Part shown: one piece after another, positions 1 to 8,326 of the stretch | How the letters are laid out: every line of letters begins with the position of its first letter | How positions within the stretch are numbered: the stretch's first letter is position 1 | Origin: Iamia sp035765045 | GTDB taxonomy: Bacteria; Actinomycetota; Acidimicrobiia; Acidimicrobiales; Iamiaceae | Direction: 5' to 3' | Assembly: GCA_035765045.1 (NCBI GenBank) | Contig: DASTYI010000067.1 | Location: 1-64,000 of the forward strand | DNA length: 64,000 nucleotides | The notes under the pieces: generated by a model | What the model was told of the DNA's origin: nothing | Databases searched by the model: none | Seen by the model: the letters and a program-made list of their open reading frames with translations, nothing else | Made by a program: the position numbers and the translations under genes

Positions 1-33
1 CACACCGAAGGGTCGTCGACCGGGGCCATCTCG

Positions 34-39
34 TACACT
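34..39 (+). promoter_or_regulatory. -10 element (TACACT), likely leaderless promoter
   Basis: TACACT ends 8 nt before the GTG at 48 and no Shine-Dalgarno sequence lies between them. This spacing places the transcription start at or next to the start codon, which suggests a leaderless mRNA. The -35 region is not clear. Inference from spacing only. Confidence 0.4.
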
Positions 40-47
40 GAGCCCCC

Positions 48-1163
48 GTGTCCGTCGACTCCGGGCTGAGCGGCCCGGTGGAGGGCCCTGTGGCCCCCGC
101 TGCACCGCGAGCCGGCACCTCACCGCGCACCGCCCAGAGCCGTCCACCCCGAGCAGGGGCGGCGCGCGCCGACGCCCTGGCCGACGCCGTCTCGACGCCG
201 TCGTTCCGCTCCGGGCGGGGCCGACCCCGCCGCCGGGGCCGCCGGGTCACCCGGATCCTGCGTCGCATCGAGCTGTGGTCGGTCCTCAAGATCGCCCTGG
301 TGTTCAACACGATCATGCTGGGCATCGCCCTCGGCACGGTCGCCCTGCTGTGGGCCCTGGCCAACACCACCGGCCTGGTCGACGACCTCGAGGGCTTCCT
401 CCGGGAGGCCGGCTTCGAGGACTTCCGGTTCCAGGGCGAGCGGATGTTCGAGCAGGTCGCCTTCATCGGGGCGGTCGGGGCCCTCGCCACCACCGTCTTC
501 ATGGTCCTGGCCGCGGCTCTGCTCAACCTGATCGCCGAGATCACCGGGGGCATCCGCTTCGTCGTGATCGAGGAGATCGTCGAGCCGCCCAGGGCCGCCA
601 CCTCCGCCCGCCCCCCCGCTCCGCTGGCGCTCCCCACCGTCCCCCCCGCCGCCCCGCCGGTGGCGGCCGCGCCCGACCTCACCAAGCCCGCCGCCGCCGA
701 GGACAGCCCGCCGCCCCCCGCCGGCGCCGGACCGCGGTCCGGCCGCCCGCAGTCCGATGCCCGCCCGGGGTCCGGCGCGGCGCCCACGTCCGACACCGGT
801 TCGGAGGCCCGGGCCCGCTCGGGTCCCGGCGCCGGCCCCGACACCGATGGCCGGTCGGAGTCCGGCGCCCGCTCACAGTCCGGTGACCACCCGGGCCCCG
901 GGGCGGGCGCGGGATCCGGTGCCCGCCCGCAGCCCGATGGCGGTCCGTCGTCGGGCGCTCGCTCGCCGGCCGGTGCCGGCTCGGAGACCCGGGCCGCAGG
1001 GCCGGCCCGACGGGCGGGGCAGGGGCGCCGTGGCGCGGGCCGCGCCTCGGGGGGCCCGGGACGGGAGTCGGCGGCGCCGGGTCGCCGGTCGCGGCGACCG
1101 GCCGAGCCGCCCGCCGCCGAGCGGCGGCCCGACGACGGCGAGGGCGACGACACCTCGTCGTGA
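48..1163 (+). CDS. DUF3566 membrane protein with long disordered tail
   Basis: 371-aa protein. Residues about 80-106 and 138-164 are hydrophobic helices joined by a short loop, which is the DUF3566 arrangement found in actinobacteria, usually directly downstream of gyrA. A basic, Arg-rich stretch (about 52-73) precedes the first helix, so the N-terminus is probably cytoplasmic. After residue 180 the protein becomes a Pro/Ala/Gly/Ser/Arg tail with degenerate repeats, unusually long for the family. The GTG start is chosen because a -10-like TACACT lies 8 nt upstream. tRNA-Ile follows, matching the conserved gyrA-DUF3566-tRNA order, though gyrA itself would lie outside the window. The molecular function of DUF3566 is not established. 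Confidence 0.85.
   Translation: MSVDSGLSGPVEGPVAPAAPRAGTSPRTAQSRPPRAGAARADALADAVSTPSFRSGRGRPRRRGRRVTRILRRIELWSVLKIALVFNTIMLGIALGTVALLWALANTTGLVDDLEGFLREAGFEDFRFQGERMFEQVAFIGAVGALATTVFMVLAAALLNLIAEITGGIRFVVIEEIVEPPRAATSARPPAPLALPTVPPAAPPVAAAPDLTKPAAAEDSPPPPAGAGPRSGRPQSDARPGSGAAPTSDTGSEARARSGPGAGPDTDGRSESGARSQSGDHPGPGAGAGSGARPQPDGGPSSGARSPAGAGSETRAAGPARRAGQGRRGAGRASGGPGRESAAPGRRSRRPAEPPAAERRPDDGEGDDTSS
744..984 (+). repeat. degenerate Ser/Gly/Arg/Pro-rich repeats in DUF3566 tail
   Basis: Within the DUF3566 gene, short units of roughly 10-12 codons of the form (S/P)-G-A-R-(S/P)-x-S-G recur from about residue 232 to 312. At DNA level they appear as recurring tccggcgc / cggtccg blocks. Copies are imperfect, so this is a degenerate low-complexity array rather than an exact tandem repeat. 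Confidence 0.5.
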
Positions 1164-1171
1164 GCCCGGCA

Positions 1172-1189
1172 CCACCCGATGACGGGTGG
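1172..1189. terminator. hairpin after DUF3566 gene
   Basis: A 7-bp perfect stem (CCACCCG / CGGGTGG) with an ATGA loop lies 9 bp after the stop at 1163. There is no T-tract. It could end transcription before the tRNA gene. Confidence 0.4.
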
Positions 1190-1226
1190 CATCCGGCGGG
1201 GCCCGGGCAGTAGGGTCCTCCGCCCC

Positions 1227-1300
<74 letters not shown>

Positions 1301-1388
1301 CGCACCGGCCCGTCGGCCGCCCGGGTGCGGCTCCGGCCGTCGCCGGGCCGGGTCCGGCCCCCGCCATCCCTCGATCCGGGAGGACCCC

Positions 1389-1526
1389 GTGACCCTGCTC
1401 CGCCGTGCGCTCGTGGCCCTGGGGCTCGCCGGGCTCGTCGCCGCCTTCGTGCGGCTGCGGGGCTCGGGGGGCACGCCACCGCAGTCGGGCGGCTGGCGGG
1501 AGCTGTCCGGGCCGGACCTGCGCTGA
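1389..1526 (+). CDS. small single-pass membrane protein
   Basis: 45-codon ORF with a GTG start preceded by GGGAGGA. It encodes a short basic N-terminus, one hydrophobic helix (about residues 6-23) and a C-terminal tail ending GGWRELSGPDLR. The stop overlaps the ATG of the next gene (ATGA), a strong sign of translational coupling. It sits where the small DLW-39 family proteins lie in many actinobacteria (just after DUF3566 and tRNA-Ile) and has the same size and topology, but I cannot confirm homology. No function is known. Confidence 0.6.
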   Translation: MTLLRRALVALGLAGLVAAFVRLRGSGGTPPQSGGWRELSGPDLR

Positions 1527-2509
1527 TGCGCGTCGCCGTCGTCGGCCTCGGTGCGGTCGGGGCCCGGGCCGCCCGCCAGCTGGCCTCGACCGAGGGGGTC
1601 GACGAGGTCGTGCTCCGCGACCTCGACCAGGCCCGGCTCACCGAGGTCGCCACCTCGCTGGGGGCGGCGGCCACCGCCGAGCCGCCCTCGGTCACCGCGC
1701 CCCCCGACACCGATGCCGTCGTCCTCGCCCTCCCCTCGGGCACCCACGCCACCGAGGCCATGCCGTTGGTCGAGCGGGGCGTCCCGGTGGTGTCGACCTC
1801 CGATGCGGTGGCCGACGTCGAGGCCCTGCTCGACCTGGGCCCGCTGGCCGAGGCGTCGGGGTCGACCGTCGTGGTCGGCGCCGCCTTCTCGCCCGGCCTG
1901 ACCTGCCTGCTGGCCCGTCACGCCGCCGACCTCTTCGAGGACGTGGGCGAGGTCCACGTCGCCCGGATGGGCACCGGCGGCCCGGCCTGCGCCCACCAGC
2001 ACCACCGGGCCCTGGGGGGCAGCTCGATCGACTGGCGCGACGGGGGGTGGCAGCGCCGCCCGGCCGGCTCGGGCCGCGAGCTGTGCTGGTTCCCCGACCC
2101 CGTCGGCGCCGCCGACTGCTACCGGGCCGGGCTGCCCGACGCCCTGCTCCTGGTCAACGCCCTGGGCGAGGTCGAGCGGGTCACCGCCCGGCTGGCCGCC
2201 ACCCGGCGCGACCGGCTGACCTCGCGCCTGCCGATGCTCCGCCGCCCGCATCCCGAGGGGACCGTCGGTGCGGTGCGGGCCGAGGTCCGGGGCCGGATCG
2301 AGGGCCGCTACGAGACGATCGTCTACGGCGCCTTCGACCGTCCGGGGGTGGCCGCCGGGGCGGTCGCCGCCGTCGCCGCCGTCGCCGCCGTGCGGGGCGA
2401 GCTGGGCATCCCGGCCGGCGCCCACGGCCTGGCCGCCAGCACCGAGGCCCGCGGCCTCCTGGCCGAGCTGGCCATCCGCGGCGTCAAGGCCGCCGCCTTC
2501 ACAGGCTGA
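1526..2509 (+). CDS. saccharopine dehydrogenase/Gfo-Idh-like NAD(P)-binding protein
   Basis: 327 aa. It starts with a Rossmann fold, with the dinucleotide motif GLGAVG at residues 7-12 after the first beta strand, followed by an acidic residue at the end of beta 2 (LRDLD) as in NAD-preferring enzymes. The remaining part resembles the C-terminal half of saccharopine-dehydrogenase-like or homoserine-dehydrogenase-like oxidoreductases. The substrate cannot be told. The ATG overlaps the stop of the small membrane gene, so the two are probably co-transcribed. The C-terminal third carries a run of Ala-Val repeats (three copies of a 9-nt GCCGCCGTC unit near 2365-2392), which may reflect slippage. 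The frame remains open throughout. Confidence 0.7.
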   Translation: MRVAVVGLGAVGARAARQLASTEGVDEVVLRDLDQARLTEVATSLGAAATAEPPSVTAPPDTDAVVLALPSGTHATEAMPLVERGVPVVSTSDAVADVEALLDLGPLAEASGSTVVVGAAFSPGLTCLLARHAADLFEDVGEVHVARMGTGGPACAHQHHRALGGSSIDWRDGGWQRRPAGSGRELCWFPDPVGAADCYRAGLPDALLLVNALGEVERVTARLAATRRDRLTSRLPMLRRPHPEGTVGAVRAEVRGRIEGRYETIVYGAFDRPGVAAGAVAAVAAVAAVRGELGIPAGAHGLAASTEARGLLAELAIRGVKAAAFTG

Positions 2510-2714
2510 CGGTCGGGCCCGTCCACCGGGGCGAGCCTCTCGGGGCCCGTCCGGGTCCCGTCTCCCCCGGTCGGGGTGGCCCGGGGAGGGCCCGGTCGGA
2601 CCATCCGCGATCGACGGCTCACGAGCCGCCAACCTGGTGTCGATCGGTGGTCGAGTGACTGCCCAGCGCGCCGCGCCCCAGGTGGGCCGTCCGACTCATT
2701 CTGTGTGGCGAACC

Positions 2715-2743
2715 TTGTCGGTGGTAGTACCACCACGTACAGT
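2715..2743 (+). promoter_or_regulatory. promoter with palindromic operator, upstream of sigma factor gene
   Basis: TTGTCG (2715-2720) and TACAGT (2738-2743) are separated by exactly 17 bp, which fits a primary-sigma promoter. The spacer holds a perfect 15-nt palindrome, GGTGGTA-G-TACCACC (2720-2734), placed where a bound repressor would block RNA polymerase. The start would be near 2750, giving a leader of about 120 nt. This accounts for most of the 361-bp gene-free stretch 2510-2870, where I see no other gene. Confidence 0.5.
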
Positions 2744-2775
2744 GCTCAACAGTCCGCTGAGGCGACGATGCGAGT

Positions 2776-2789
2776 GGGCCGTATGGCCC
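2776..2789. promoter_or_regulatory. GGGCCGTATGGCCC near-palindrome in the leader
   Basis: The arms GGGCC and GGCCC flank GTAT. A near-identical site (GGCCATATGGCC) occurs at 20416-20427 upstream of the PAS-GGDEF-EAL gene on the minus strand. The shared sequence suggests a common regulator, but only two copies were noticed. Confidence 0.3.
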
Positions 2790-2870
2790 ATTTGGGTCGG
2801 AGAGGCTCACAGCCGAAGCGGGGGGACCGAACGAAGGTCCGGGATGAGACCACGGACAATGGAGGGGCAG

Positions 2871-3704
2871 ATGCCCGCCGTCACCGAGAACGAAGTTCAC
2901 CGCCTGATCGAGGAGCACCTGCCGCTGGTGCGCCACGTCGTGTTCCAGGTCGCCGTGCACTTCCCCCGGCACGTCGACCGCGAGGAGCTGGCCACGGCCG
3001 GCGCCCTCGGCCTGGTCGAGGCGGCCCGCCGCTACGACGAGTCGCGGGGCGTGCCCTTCGACCGCTTCGCCGCCCAGCGCATCCGGGGCGCCATCCTCGA
3101 CGCCGTCCGCGCCGCCGACTGGGCCCCCCGCTCGGTCCGCACCCTGGCCCGCAAGCTCGAGCAGGTCGAGCAGCAGCTCGCCACCAAGCTCGGCCGGGTG
3201 CCCAACGCCCACGAGAAGGCCGAGGCCCTGGGCATGGAGCCCGACGAGCTGCGCCGTCTCCAGGACCGCATGTTCCGCTCGGTCGTCCTGGCCCTCGAGT
3301 ACGAGGTCGCCGATGACGACGAGGAGCTGACCCTGGTCGACGTCCTCGCCGACGACCACACCAAGGAGCCGTCGGAGGAGCTCGAGAGCCGTGAGCTCCA
3401 CGCCTACCTCCGCGACGCCGTCCACCTCCTGCCCGAGCGTCACCGCCTGGTGATCGTGGGCTACTTCCTCGAGGGCCGGAAGTCGCAGGACCTGGCCCAG
3501 CTGCTCGGCGTGACCGAGTCCCGCATCTCGCAGCTCCGCTCCGAGGCCCTCGCCATGCTGCGCGATGGGATCGAGGCGCAGTACGAGCCGGCGCCCAGCG
3601 AGGAGCCCACCGGTCGGGTCGCCCGCCGCAAGGCCGGTTACGCCAACGCCATCGGCGACGCCAGCGAGTGGGGCGACCGGCTCACCGCCGTCGCCCTCCA
3701 CTGA
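2871..3704 (+). CDS. FliA/WhiG-type RNA polymerase sigma factor
   Basis: 277 aa. Region 2 (about residues 12-85) carries the ELATAGALGLVEAARRYD and FAAQRIRGAILDAVR segments typical of FliA/WhiG sigma factors. Region 3 spans about 90-140, and region 4 (about 172-222) has the LPERHRLVIVGYFLEG and helix-turn-helix TESRISQLRSEAL segments. The 55-residue C-terminal extension is unusual. The start at 2871 is preferred over an in-frame ATG at 2859 because GGAGGGG lies just upstream of 2871. In other bacteria such factors direct flagellar (FliA) or sporulation (WhiG) genes. A FlgN-like gene faces it downstream, which favours a flagellar role. Confidence 0.88.
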   Translation: MPAVTENEVHRLIEEHLPLVRHVVFQVAVHFPRHVDREELATAGALGLVEAARRYDESRGVPFDRFAAQRIRGAILDAVRAADWAPRSVRTLARKLEQVEQQLATKLGRVPNAHEKAEALGMEPDELRRLQDRMFRSVVLALEYEVADDDEELTLVDVLADDHTKEPSEELESRELHAYLRDAVHLLPERHRLVIVGYFLEGRKSQDLAQLLGVTESRISQLRSEALAMLRDGIEAQYEPAPSEEPTGRVARRKAGYANAIGDASEWGDRLTAVALH

Positions 3705-3735
3705 ACCCGGGCCCCCGGGCCCGCCCCGTCTCATC

Positions 3736-3762
3736 CACGACCCCGCCCCCGGCGGGGTCGTG
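3736..3762. terminator. bidirectional hairpin between convergent genes
   Basis: A perfect 12-bp stem (CACGACCCCGCC / GGCGGGGTCGTG) with a CCC loop lies between the sigma gene stop (3704) and the stop of the convergent gene (3792). There is no U-tract, but the stem is very stable. It could end transcripts from both sides. Confidence 0.7.
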
Positions 3763-3791
3763 TCGCGTCCGGGCCCCGGCGCCCTCCGCCG

Positions 3792-4430
3792 CTAGCGGAG
3801 GAAGGCGAGGAGGGCGGGGATGCGCATCCGGCCGCCGCCGGCGATCACGTCGCTGAGGAGGCACTCGATGCTGACCGGGTCGAGGTCGTCGGCCTGGCCG
3901 GGGGCCCGCAGCCGAGTGGCGGGCCGGGGCCGGGGGGCGGGTGCCAGGGCCTCGGCCCCGCCGTCGGCCGGGCCGACCAGGACCCGGGGCGCCTCGGTGG
4001 GCGCGGGCGGCTGGCCCACCGTGCCGGTGCGGGCCAGCTCGGCCAGGCAGGCCCGCCCCCCCTCGGCGATGTGGTGGGCGTGGAGCTCGATCTCGGTGAC
4101 CAGCGTGCACAGGCTGTCGTGGTGGTCGCGCAGGATGCCGGCCCACGGGGGCGGCGTGGCCGCGGCCACCTCCCGCAGCGAGGCCACCCCGCCGCGGGCG
4201 CTGGGCACGTCCATGATCCCGACGGTGGCGGCCCGCATCAGGTCGGTCTCGCGGACCCGCAACCGGGCCCGGTTGAGGTCCTGGAGGGCCCACCCCCAGA
4301 ACCGGACCTCACGGGCGTCGAGGAGCAGGCCGAGGGCGACGAAGCGGTAGCGAAGCTGCTCCAGGCGGTCCCGTTCCTTCTGGAGCACCTCGACGAGCTG
4401 CTCCACCGGATCGACCCCTGATTGCGGCAC
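3792..4430 (-). CDS. FlgN-like helical protein
   Basis: 212 aa with a GTG start. The first 65 residues form amphipathic helices (PVEQLVEVLQKERDRLEQLR, then FVALGLLLDAREVRFWGWAL) resembling the FlgN export-chaperone family, which protects flagellar hook-filament junction proteins. A second helical stretch follows (about 95-130). The C-terminal third is Pro/Ala-rich and then ends in a short ordered segment. Adjacency to a FliA-type sigma factor supports a flagellar link, but no other flagellar gene is in the window and similarity is only by eye. The start at 4430 is chosen for the nearby AGGGG; the upstream extension in the same frame has different composition. Confidence 0.5.
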   Translation of the reverse strand: MPQSGVDPVEQLVEVLQKERDRLEQLRYRFVALGLLLDAREVRFWGWALQDLNRARLRVRETDLMRAATVGIMDVPSARGGVASLREVAAATPPPWAGILRDHHDSLCTLVTEIELHAHHIAEGGRACLAELARTGTVGQPPAPTEAPRVLVGPADGGAEALAPAPRPRPATRLRAPGQADDLDPVSIECLLSDVIAGGGRMRIPALLAFLR

Positions 4431-4501
4431 CCCTGTCCATCGGCGCGCCGGCTCGGGCGTTGAGCACCGAGAGTGAGGTTCTCGCCCGAAAGGGGCCCTG
4501 G

Positions 4502-5560
4502 TCAGGGACTTTCGGTGACGCCCGGTGACGGTTCCGGGTCGTCGAGGTGGCTGAGGTCGGGCGCCAGGGCCCCCGAGCGCACCACGAGCGCCGCCGCCCC
4601 GGCGGCGGCGCCGAGGGCGACGGCGGTGAGCAGCCGGTCGGTGCCGGCGGGCAGCGAGGTCGGGAGGATCGCCTTCCACAGCACCTGGATCCGCACCAGG
4701 GCCCAGCCCCCGACGGCGGCCGCGCCGGCCAGGGCGGCGACGGCGCGCAGCACCCGGCCCCGCTGGATGACGACGATGATCCCGGCGACCACGGCGATGG
4801 CGGGGAGGATCACGACGAGGGGCGAGGTCGGCGCCCCCGGCGGGCTCTCGCCCCGCTGGGCCATCCCGGCGACCACGCCGCCGATCCCCGCCACCAGGAC
4901 CACGGCCCCCGCCGCGGGCAGGGCGGCGAGCAGCCGGCCCAGGGCGAACACGACGAGCAGGGCGAGGGCGACGGCCCCGGCGATCCAGGGCCAGGGGGTG
5001 GGGGCGTCGAGCAGCCGGTAGTCGCCGGTGATGAGGACCTCCTCGCCGTCGACCTGGATGGGCACGTTCCAGGCCACGCCCTCCTCCAGGCCCGCCCGGT
5101 TGCCGCCGTCGACGTCGCCCATGAAGTGGACGCGGTGGTCGTGCCAGGCCCAGCGGCCGTCGCGGGCGACCTCCTTCCACTCGGGCTCGGCCTCGGGGTC
5201 GTAGTCCCGGTCGGTGTCGGTCCGGGTGCGCGACTGGTTGAGGTAGGTGGCCGCCGACTGCTGGTTCTCCTCGACGGTGCCGTCGGGCTGGAACCGCAGG
5301 TACGGCTCGCCGGTGTAGCCGGGGACCTCGACGGTGACGCCCTCGTCGACCTCGAGCAGCAGGAAGCCGTCACCCCCGACGATCGACGCCGTCATGCCGT
5401 CGACGTCGGGGATCACCTCGTCGATCTCGGAGCGGAAGTCGGTCGGCCCCGGGGGGTCGGCCGCCGCCGGCGACGCCGACAGGAACAGGGTGGCCAGGGC
5501 CACGGCGCCGGCGACGGCCAGCCGCCGGCCACGCCGGGGGACGGGGGGGCGGGGGCGCAC
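4502..5560 (-). CDS. multi-pass membrane protein with signal peptide, unknown function
   Basis: 352 aa. A basic start (RPRPPVPRRGRRL) leads into a signal sequence ending in SASPAAA. An extracytoplasmic domain of about 165 residues follows, rich in Asp, Glu and aromatic residues. About six hydrophobic helices then come in the C-terminal half, before a short acidic tail. The layout (exported domain followed by a membrane bundle) resembles membrane proteins annotated as hypothetical in related genomes. I recognise no catalytic motif. A GTG start at 5560 is used because it opens directly onto the signal peptide. Confidence 0.6.
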   Translation of the reverse strand: MRPRPPVPRRGRRLAVAGAVALATLFLSASPAAADPPGPTDFRSEIDEVIPDVDGMTASIVGGDGFLLLEVDEGVTVEVPGYTGEPYLRFQPDGTVEENQQSAATYLNQSRTRTDTDRDYDPEAEPEWKEVARDGRWAWHDHRVHFMGDVDGGNRAGLEEGVAWNVPIQVDGEEVLITGDYRLLDAPTPWPWIAGAVALALLVVFALGRLLAALPAAGAVVLVAGIGGVVAGMAQRGESPPGAPTSPLVVILPAIAVVAGIIVVIQRGRVLRAVAALAGAAAVGGWALVRIQVLWKAILPTSLPAGTDRLLTAVALGAAAGAAALVVRSGALAPDLSHLDDPEPSPGVTESP

Positions 5561-5666
5561 CCGGCCATCATGGCCCCTGGTGCCGCCGGGCCCCGGGTCA
5601 GGGCGGTGGGTCACAGGGGTGCAGGTCGTCGCCCGGCACGCTGGGGTTCCCGGGCGCCACGGGGGC

Positions 5667-6491
5667 TCAGCCCGGGCGGACACCGGGGCGGCCGGCGGCC
5701 TCGGCTCCGCCCAGGGCGGCGAGCAGCGACTCGTGGAGCAGGCCGTTGGTGGCGATGCCGCTGCCGTGGCCCGGGCCGTCCTCCCCGTCGAGTGACGTGA
5801 ACCGGCCCCCGGCCTCGGCCAGGATGACCGGCATCGGGGCCAGGTCGTAGAGCTCGGCGATGGGGTCGACCATGGCGTCGACCCGGCCGGTGGCCACCAG
5901 GACGTAGCCATAGCCGTCGCCCCAGGTGCGGAGGTGGGCGCCGGTGTTCTGGAGGGCGAGGATGGCCTCGTCGGACCAGGGGCTGAACCCGCTGGTGCTG
6001 ATGTAGGACTCGGCGACCGAGGCCACGGCGCTGACCCGGGCCGGCTGGCCGTTGCAGAAGCAGCCCAGGCCCCGCCCGGCCCACACCGTCTCGCCCAGGG
6101 CCGGGATGTTGATGACGCCGATGGCGATGCCGTGGTCGTCCTCGACGGCGAGGAGGTTGCTGTAGAGCGGGACCCCGTGGGTGAAGGCCTTGGTGCCGTC
6201 GATCGGGTCGAGGATCCAGCGCCGCCCGCTGGTGCCGTGGGTCTCGGGCTCCTCCTCGCCGAGGACGCCGTCGTCGGGGTGGCGGACGGCCAGCTCGGCC
6301 CGGATCAGCCGCTCGGCCTCGCGGTCGGCCTGGGTGACCGGCGTGCCGTCGCCCTTGCGGTCGATGGCCAGCTCGTCGTTGCGGAACCAGCGCAGGGTGG
6401 CCTCGCCGGCGGCGCGGGCCAGCTCGACGGCCTCGCTGAGGAGGTCGGGGTCGGCGGTGGGGGCGGTGGGCGCGGCCATGGCCGGCATCAT
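5667..6491 (-). CDS. hisN: inositol-monophosphatase-family phosphatase, HisN-like
   Basis: 274 aa. The Mg2+-dependent phosphatase signatures are present: LGEEEPET (metal-binding Glu), WILDPIDGTKAF (the DPIDGT motif) and a C-terminal Asp in AELYDLAPMPVILAEAGG. It matches histidinol-phosphatase HisN, the last step to histidinol, more closely than SuhB, though substrate choice within this family is hard to tell. ATGs at 6491, 6488 and 6479 are in frame. 6491 is given because it lies 5 nt after the upstream stop and maintains coupling. It is co-directional with the M23 gene. Confidence 0.8.
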   Translation of the reverse strand: MMPAMAAPTAPTADPDLLSEAVELARAAGEATLRWFRNDELAIDRKGDGTPVTQADREAERLIRAELAVRHPDDGVLGEEEPETHGTSGRRWILDPIDGTKAFTHGVPLYSNLLAVEDDHGIAIGVINIPALGETVWAGRGLGCFCNGQPARVSAVASVAESYISTSGFSPWSDEAILALQNTGAHLRTWGDGYGYVLVATGRVDAMVDPIAELYDLAPMPVILAEAGGRFTSLDGEDGPGHGSGIATNGLLHESLLAALGGAEAAGRPGVRPG

Positions 6492-6496
6492 CGCAC

Positions 6497-8092
6497 CTAG
6501 GTGTTGGCCTCGATGTACTCGTCGGAGGTGCGGAGCATGCCGATCATCCCGCTGTTCGTCCCGCCGCCGTCGAGCAGGCCGACCCACGTCGACAGCTCCG
6601 AGGCGGTGGGCACGCGGTTGAGCATCACGCCGTAGCAGGACACGACGTGCATGCGGGTGCTCTGGGCCTTCTTGTACTCGGGCGACTCGCTGAAGCCGAG
6701 CATCGCCCGGCCCCGGGTCATGCCGGCGTCGAGCTGGTCGACCCACCACTGCTTGCCGGCGGGCTCGGCGTTGCGGCCCAGGACGTTGCGGTACACGAGG
6801 TCGACGTACTCGGGGTTGGTGAGCGTGCCGTACATGGTGCGGAACTCGGGCGCCCGGGTGAACTGCTCGGCGATCCGGTGGAGGCCCCAGCCGCCGTTGC
6901 GGGCCGCGTCCATCCAGTAGTTGAAGCCCCCGGTGTCGGGGAGGCGCTTGTAGAAGGCCTGGTAGAGCCGGGCGATGGCGTGCGTCTTGGTGTCGCACTC
7001 CTTCGACTCGAGCAGGACCTGCATCACCCACTCCGGCGACCGGGTGCCGTAGTCGAGCAGGTCGCGGTAGAAGGTGAGGTCGGCGTTGGAGGGGTTCCGG
7101 CCGAGGAAGTCCTTGAACTGGGCGGTGAGGAAGGCGGTCGAGCTGGTCCACGGCCTGAACGCAGTGGGCGAGACGGGGACCGACTCCTTGGCCGGCTTGG
7201 CGTTGCGCAGCGACTCGCGGGGGTTGACCGAGGCCGAGGCCCACAGCCGGGTGGTCTCGCTGGAGAAGCTCCCGCTCGCCGGCTTGCGGATCTCGAAGTG
7301 GAGGTGCGAACCGGAGTCCTCGGCGTTGCCGCTGTCGCCGACGTACCCGATCAGCTCGCCCTCCCGGACCCGGTAGCCCCGCGCCGCCGTCTCGTTCATG
7401 GTGGTGGCGCCGGTGGCGAACTGGCGGAGGCCGGGACCCCAGGTGTGCTCGACCCGGTTGCTGGCGTTGTCGGTGCCGGGGGTGTCGTTGTTGAGGTGCA
7501 GGTAGCAGTAGAACCAGCCGTCGTCGCCCCGGATGTAGAGCGAGTTGCCCCCCGAGAGGCCCTGCTGGGGCCGGTGGCGGAGCTCGACCACGGTGCCGCT
7601 CTTGACGGCCAGGAGCTTGGTCATCTTGGGCGCCATCAGGTCCTCGCCCTGGTGGCGGCGGGGGCAGCCCGAGCCGCCCCGGCAGTTGCCGTAGGTGTCC
7701 TGGTTGCGGTTCCAGGTGGTGGCGCTGTTGGGGAAGACCGGGAACATGATCCCCCGGTCGGGGCTGTCCTGGAGGAGGGTGTCGAAGCTCCGGGTCGGCG
7801 GGCGGTCCCCGGTGTCGGTGGGGTGGGCCGGTTCGGTGATCGGCGGGGGCGGCTGGGTGGTCGAGGGGGCGGCGATCGACGGCGGCGGGGCCGGCGCCGT
7901 CGTGGTCGTCGTCGTGCTCGTGGTGGTGGACGACGACGTGGTGCTCGCCTCGCCCTCGGCCTCCTGGCCGAGGACCGGGACGCCCCGCAGGGCCACGACG
8001 CTGCCGGCGGCGGCGCCGGCGACCAGGACGTGGCGCCGGGTGAGGAGCGAGGGGCGGGGCGGCTGCGAGTCGACGGGCTGGTCGGCGGGCAT
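6497..8092 (-). CDS. secreted M23 metallopeptidase with C-terminal DUF4214
   Basis: 531 aa. The N-terminus has a Tat-like signal (TRRHVLVAG followed by a hydrophobic stretch to about residue 43). A Thr/Ser/Pro linker (about 50-100) follows. The M23/LytM domain (about 120-290) has the zinc ligands H147 and D151 (HQGED) and the HLH pair H263/H265 in GSHLHFEI. Two or three DUF4214 units fill residues 320-530 (FLGRNPSNADLTFY, VLGRNAEPAGKQWW). M23 enzymes cut peptidoglycan cross-links. DUF4214 is common in secreted and surface proteins and may anchor or mediate binding. The active-site set is complete, so it is probably an active endopeptidase. Confidence 0.88.
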   Translation of the reverse strand: MPADQPVDSQPPRPSLLTRRHVLVAGAAAGSVVALRGVPVLGQEAEGEASTTSSSTTTSTTTTTTAPAPPPSIAAPSTTQPPPPITEPAHPTDTGDRPPTRSFDTLLQDSPDRGIMFPVFPNSATTWNRNQDTYGNCRGGSGCPRRHQGEDLMAPKMTKLLAVKSGTVVELRHRPQQGLSGGNSLYIRGDDGWFYCYLHLNNDTPGTDNASNRVEHTWGPGLRQFATGATTMNETAARGYRVREGELIGYVGDSGNAEDSGSHLHFEIRKPASGSFSSETTRLWASASVNPRESLRNAKPAKESVPVSPTAFRPWTSSTAFLTAQFKDFLGRNPSNADLTFYRDLLDYGTRSPEWVMQVLLESKECDTKTHAIARLYQAFYKRLPDTGGFNYWMDAARNGGWGLHRIAEQFTRAPEFRTMYGTLTNPEYVDLVYRNVLGRNAEPAGKQWWVDQLDAGMTRGRAMLGFSESPEYKKAQSTRMHVVSCYGVMLNRVPTASELSTWVGLLDGGGTNSGMIGMLRTSDEYIEANT

Positions 8093-8253
8093 GGCGTGGG
8101 CCTCGTGGGGATGGCGAGAAGGGGAGCGATCCGGACAGCCGGCCCCGCGGGCTCCCGTGGATCGGCGGCGCAGCGCTGCTCCCGCCGACCCGCCCCGGCC
8201 GGTTGTGTTGCGGTCAGGTTACGACCACGAGGAACGCTTTGGGAAGTCGTGAT

Positions 8254-8273
8254 CCGACCGGGCGTCCGGTCGG
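8254..8273. promoter_or_regulatory. perfect inverted repeat CCGACCGG-GCGT-CCGGTCGG
   Basis: An 8-bp perfect stem with a 4-nt loop lies in the 234-bp divergent region between the M23 and Fur-family genes. It could be an operator or an RNA hairpin in the leader of the M23 gene. No function can be assigned. Confidence 0.35.
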
Positions 8274-8312
8274 GCCCGGCTTCTCACTCGTTCTCAATCG
8301 GCAGGGGTCCGG

Positions 8313-8318
8313 TAGGGT
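8313..8318 (+). promoter_or_regulatory. -10 element (TAGGGT) of the Fur-family gene
   Basis: TAGGGT ends 8 nt before the GTG start, giving a probable leaderless transcript. Two direct TTCTCA copies at about 8282-8297 lie upstream and could be part of an autoregulatory site, but they do not form a recognised Fur or Zur box. Confidence 0.35.
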
Positions 8319-8326
8319 TGAGGACC

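Noticed and set aside
744..984. CRISPR-like array
   Set aside because: The repeats are degenerate, in frame inside the DUF3566 gene and have no spacers of constant size. No CRISPR array or cas gene is seen in the window.
2744..2870. Riboswitch in the long leader of the sigma factor gene
   Set aside because: The leader is about 120 nt and has a palindrome, but no recognised aptamer core for c-di-GMP or c-di-AMP was seen.
6647..8326. Long upstream extension of the Fur-family frame
   Set aside because: The 713-codon frame runs antisense through the M23 gene. Only the final 153 codons (from GTG 8327) match the Fur family and are preceded by a -10 element.
8093..8326. Cyclic-di-AMP (ydaO-type) riboswitch for the M23 gene
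   Set aside because: Peptidoglycan hydrolase genes of actinobacteria can have one, but I could not find the conserved core blocks in this leader; only an inverted repeat is visible.
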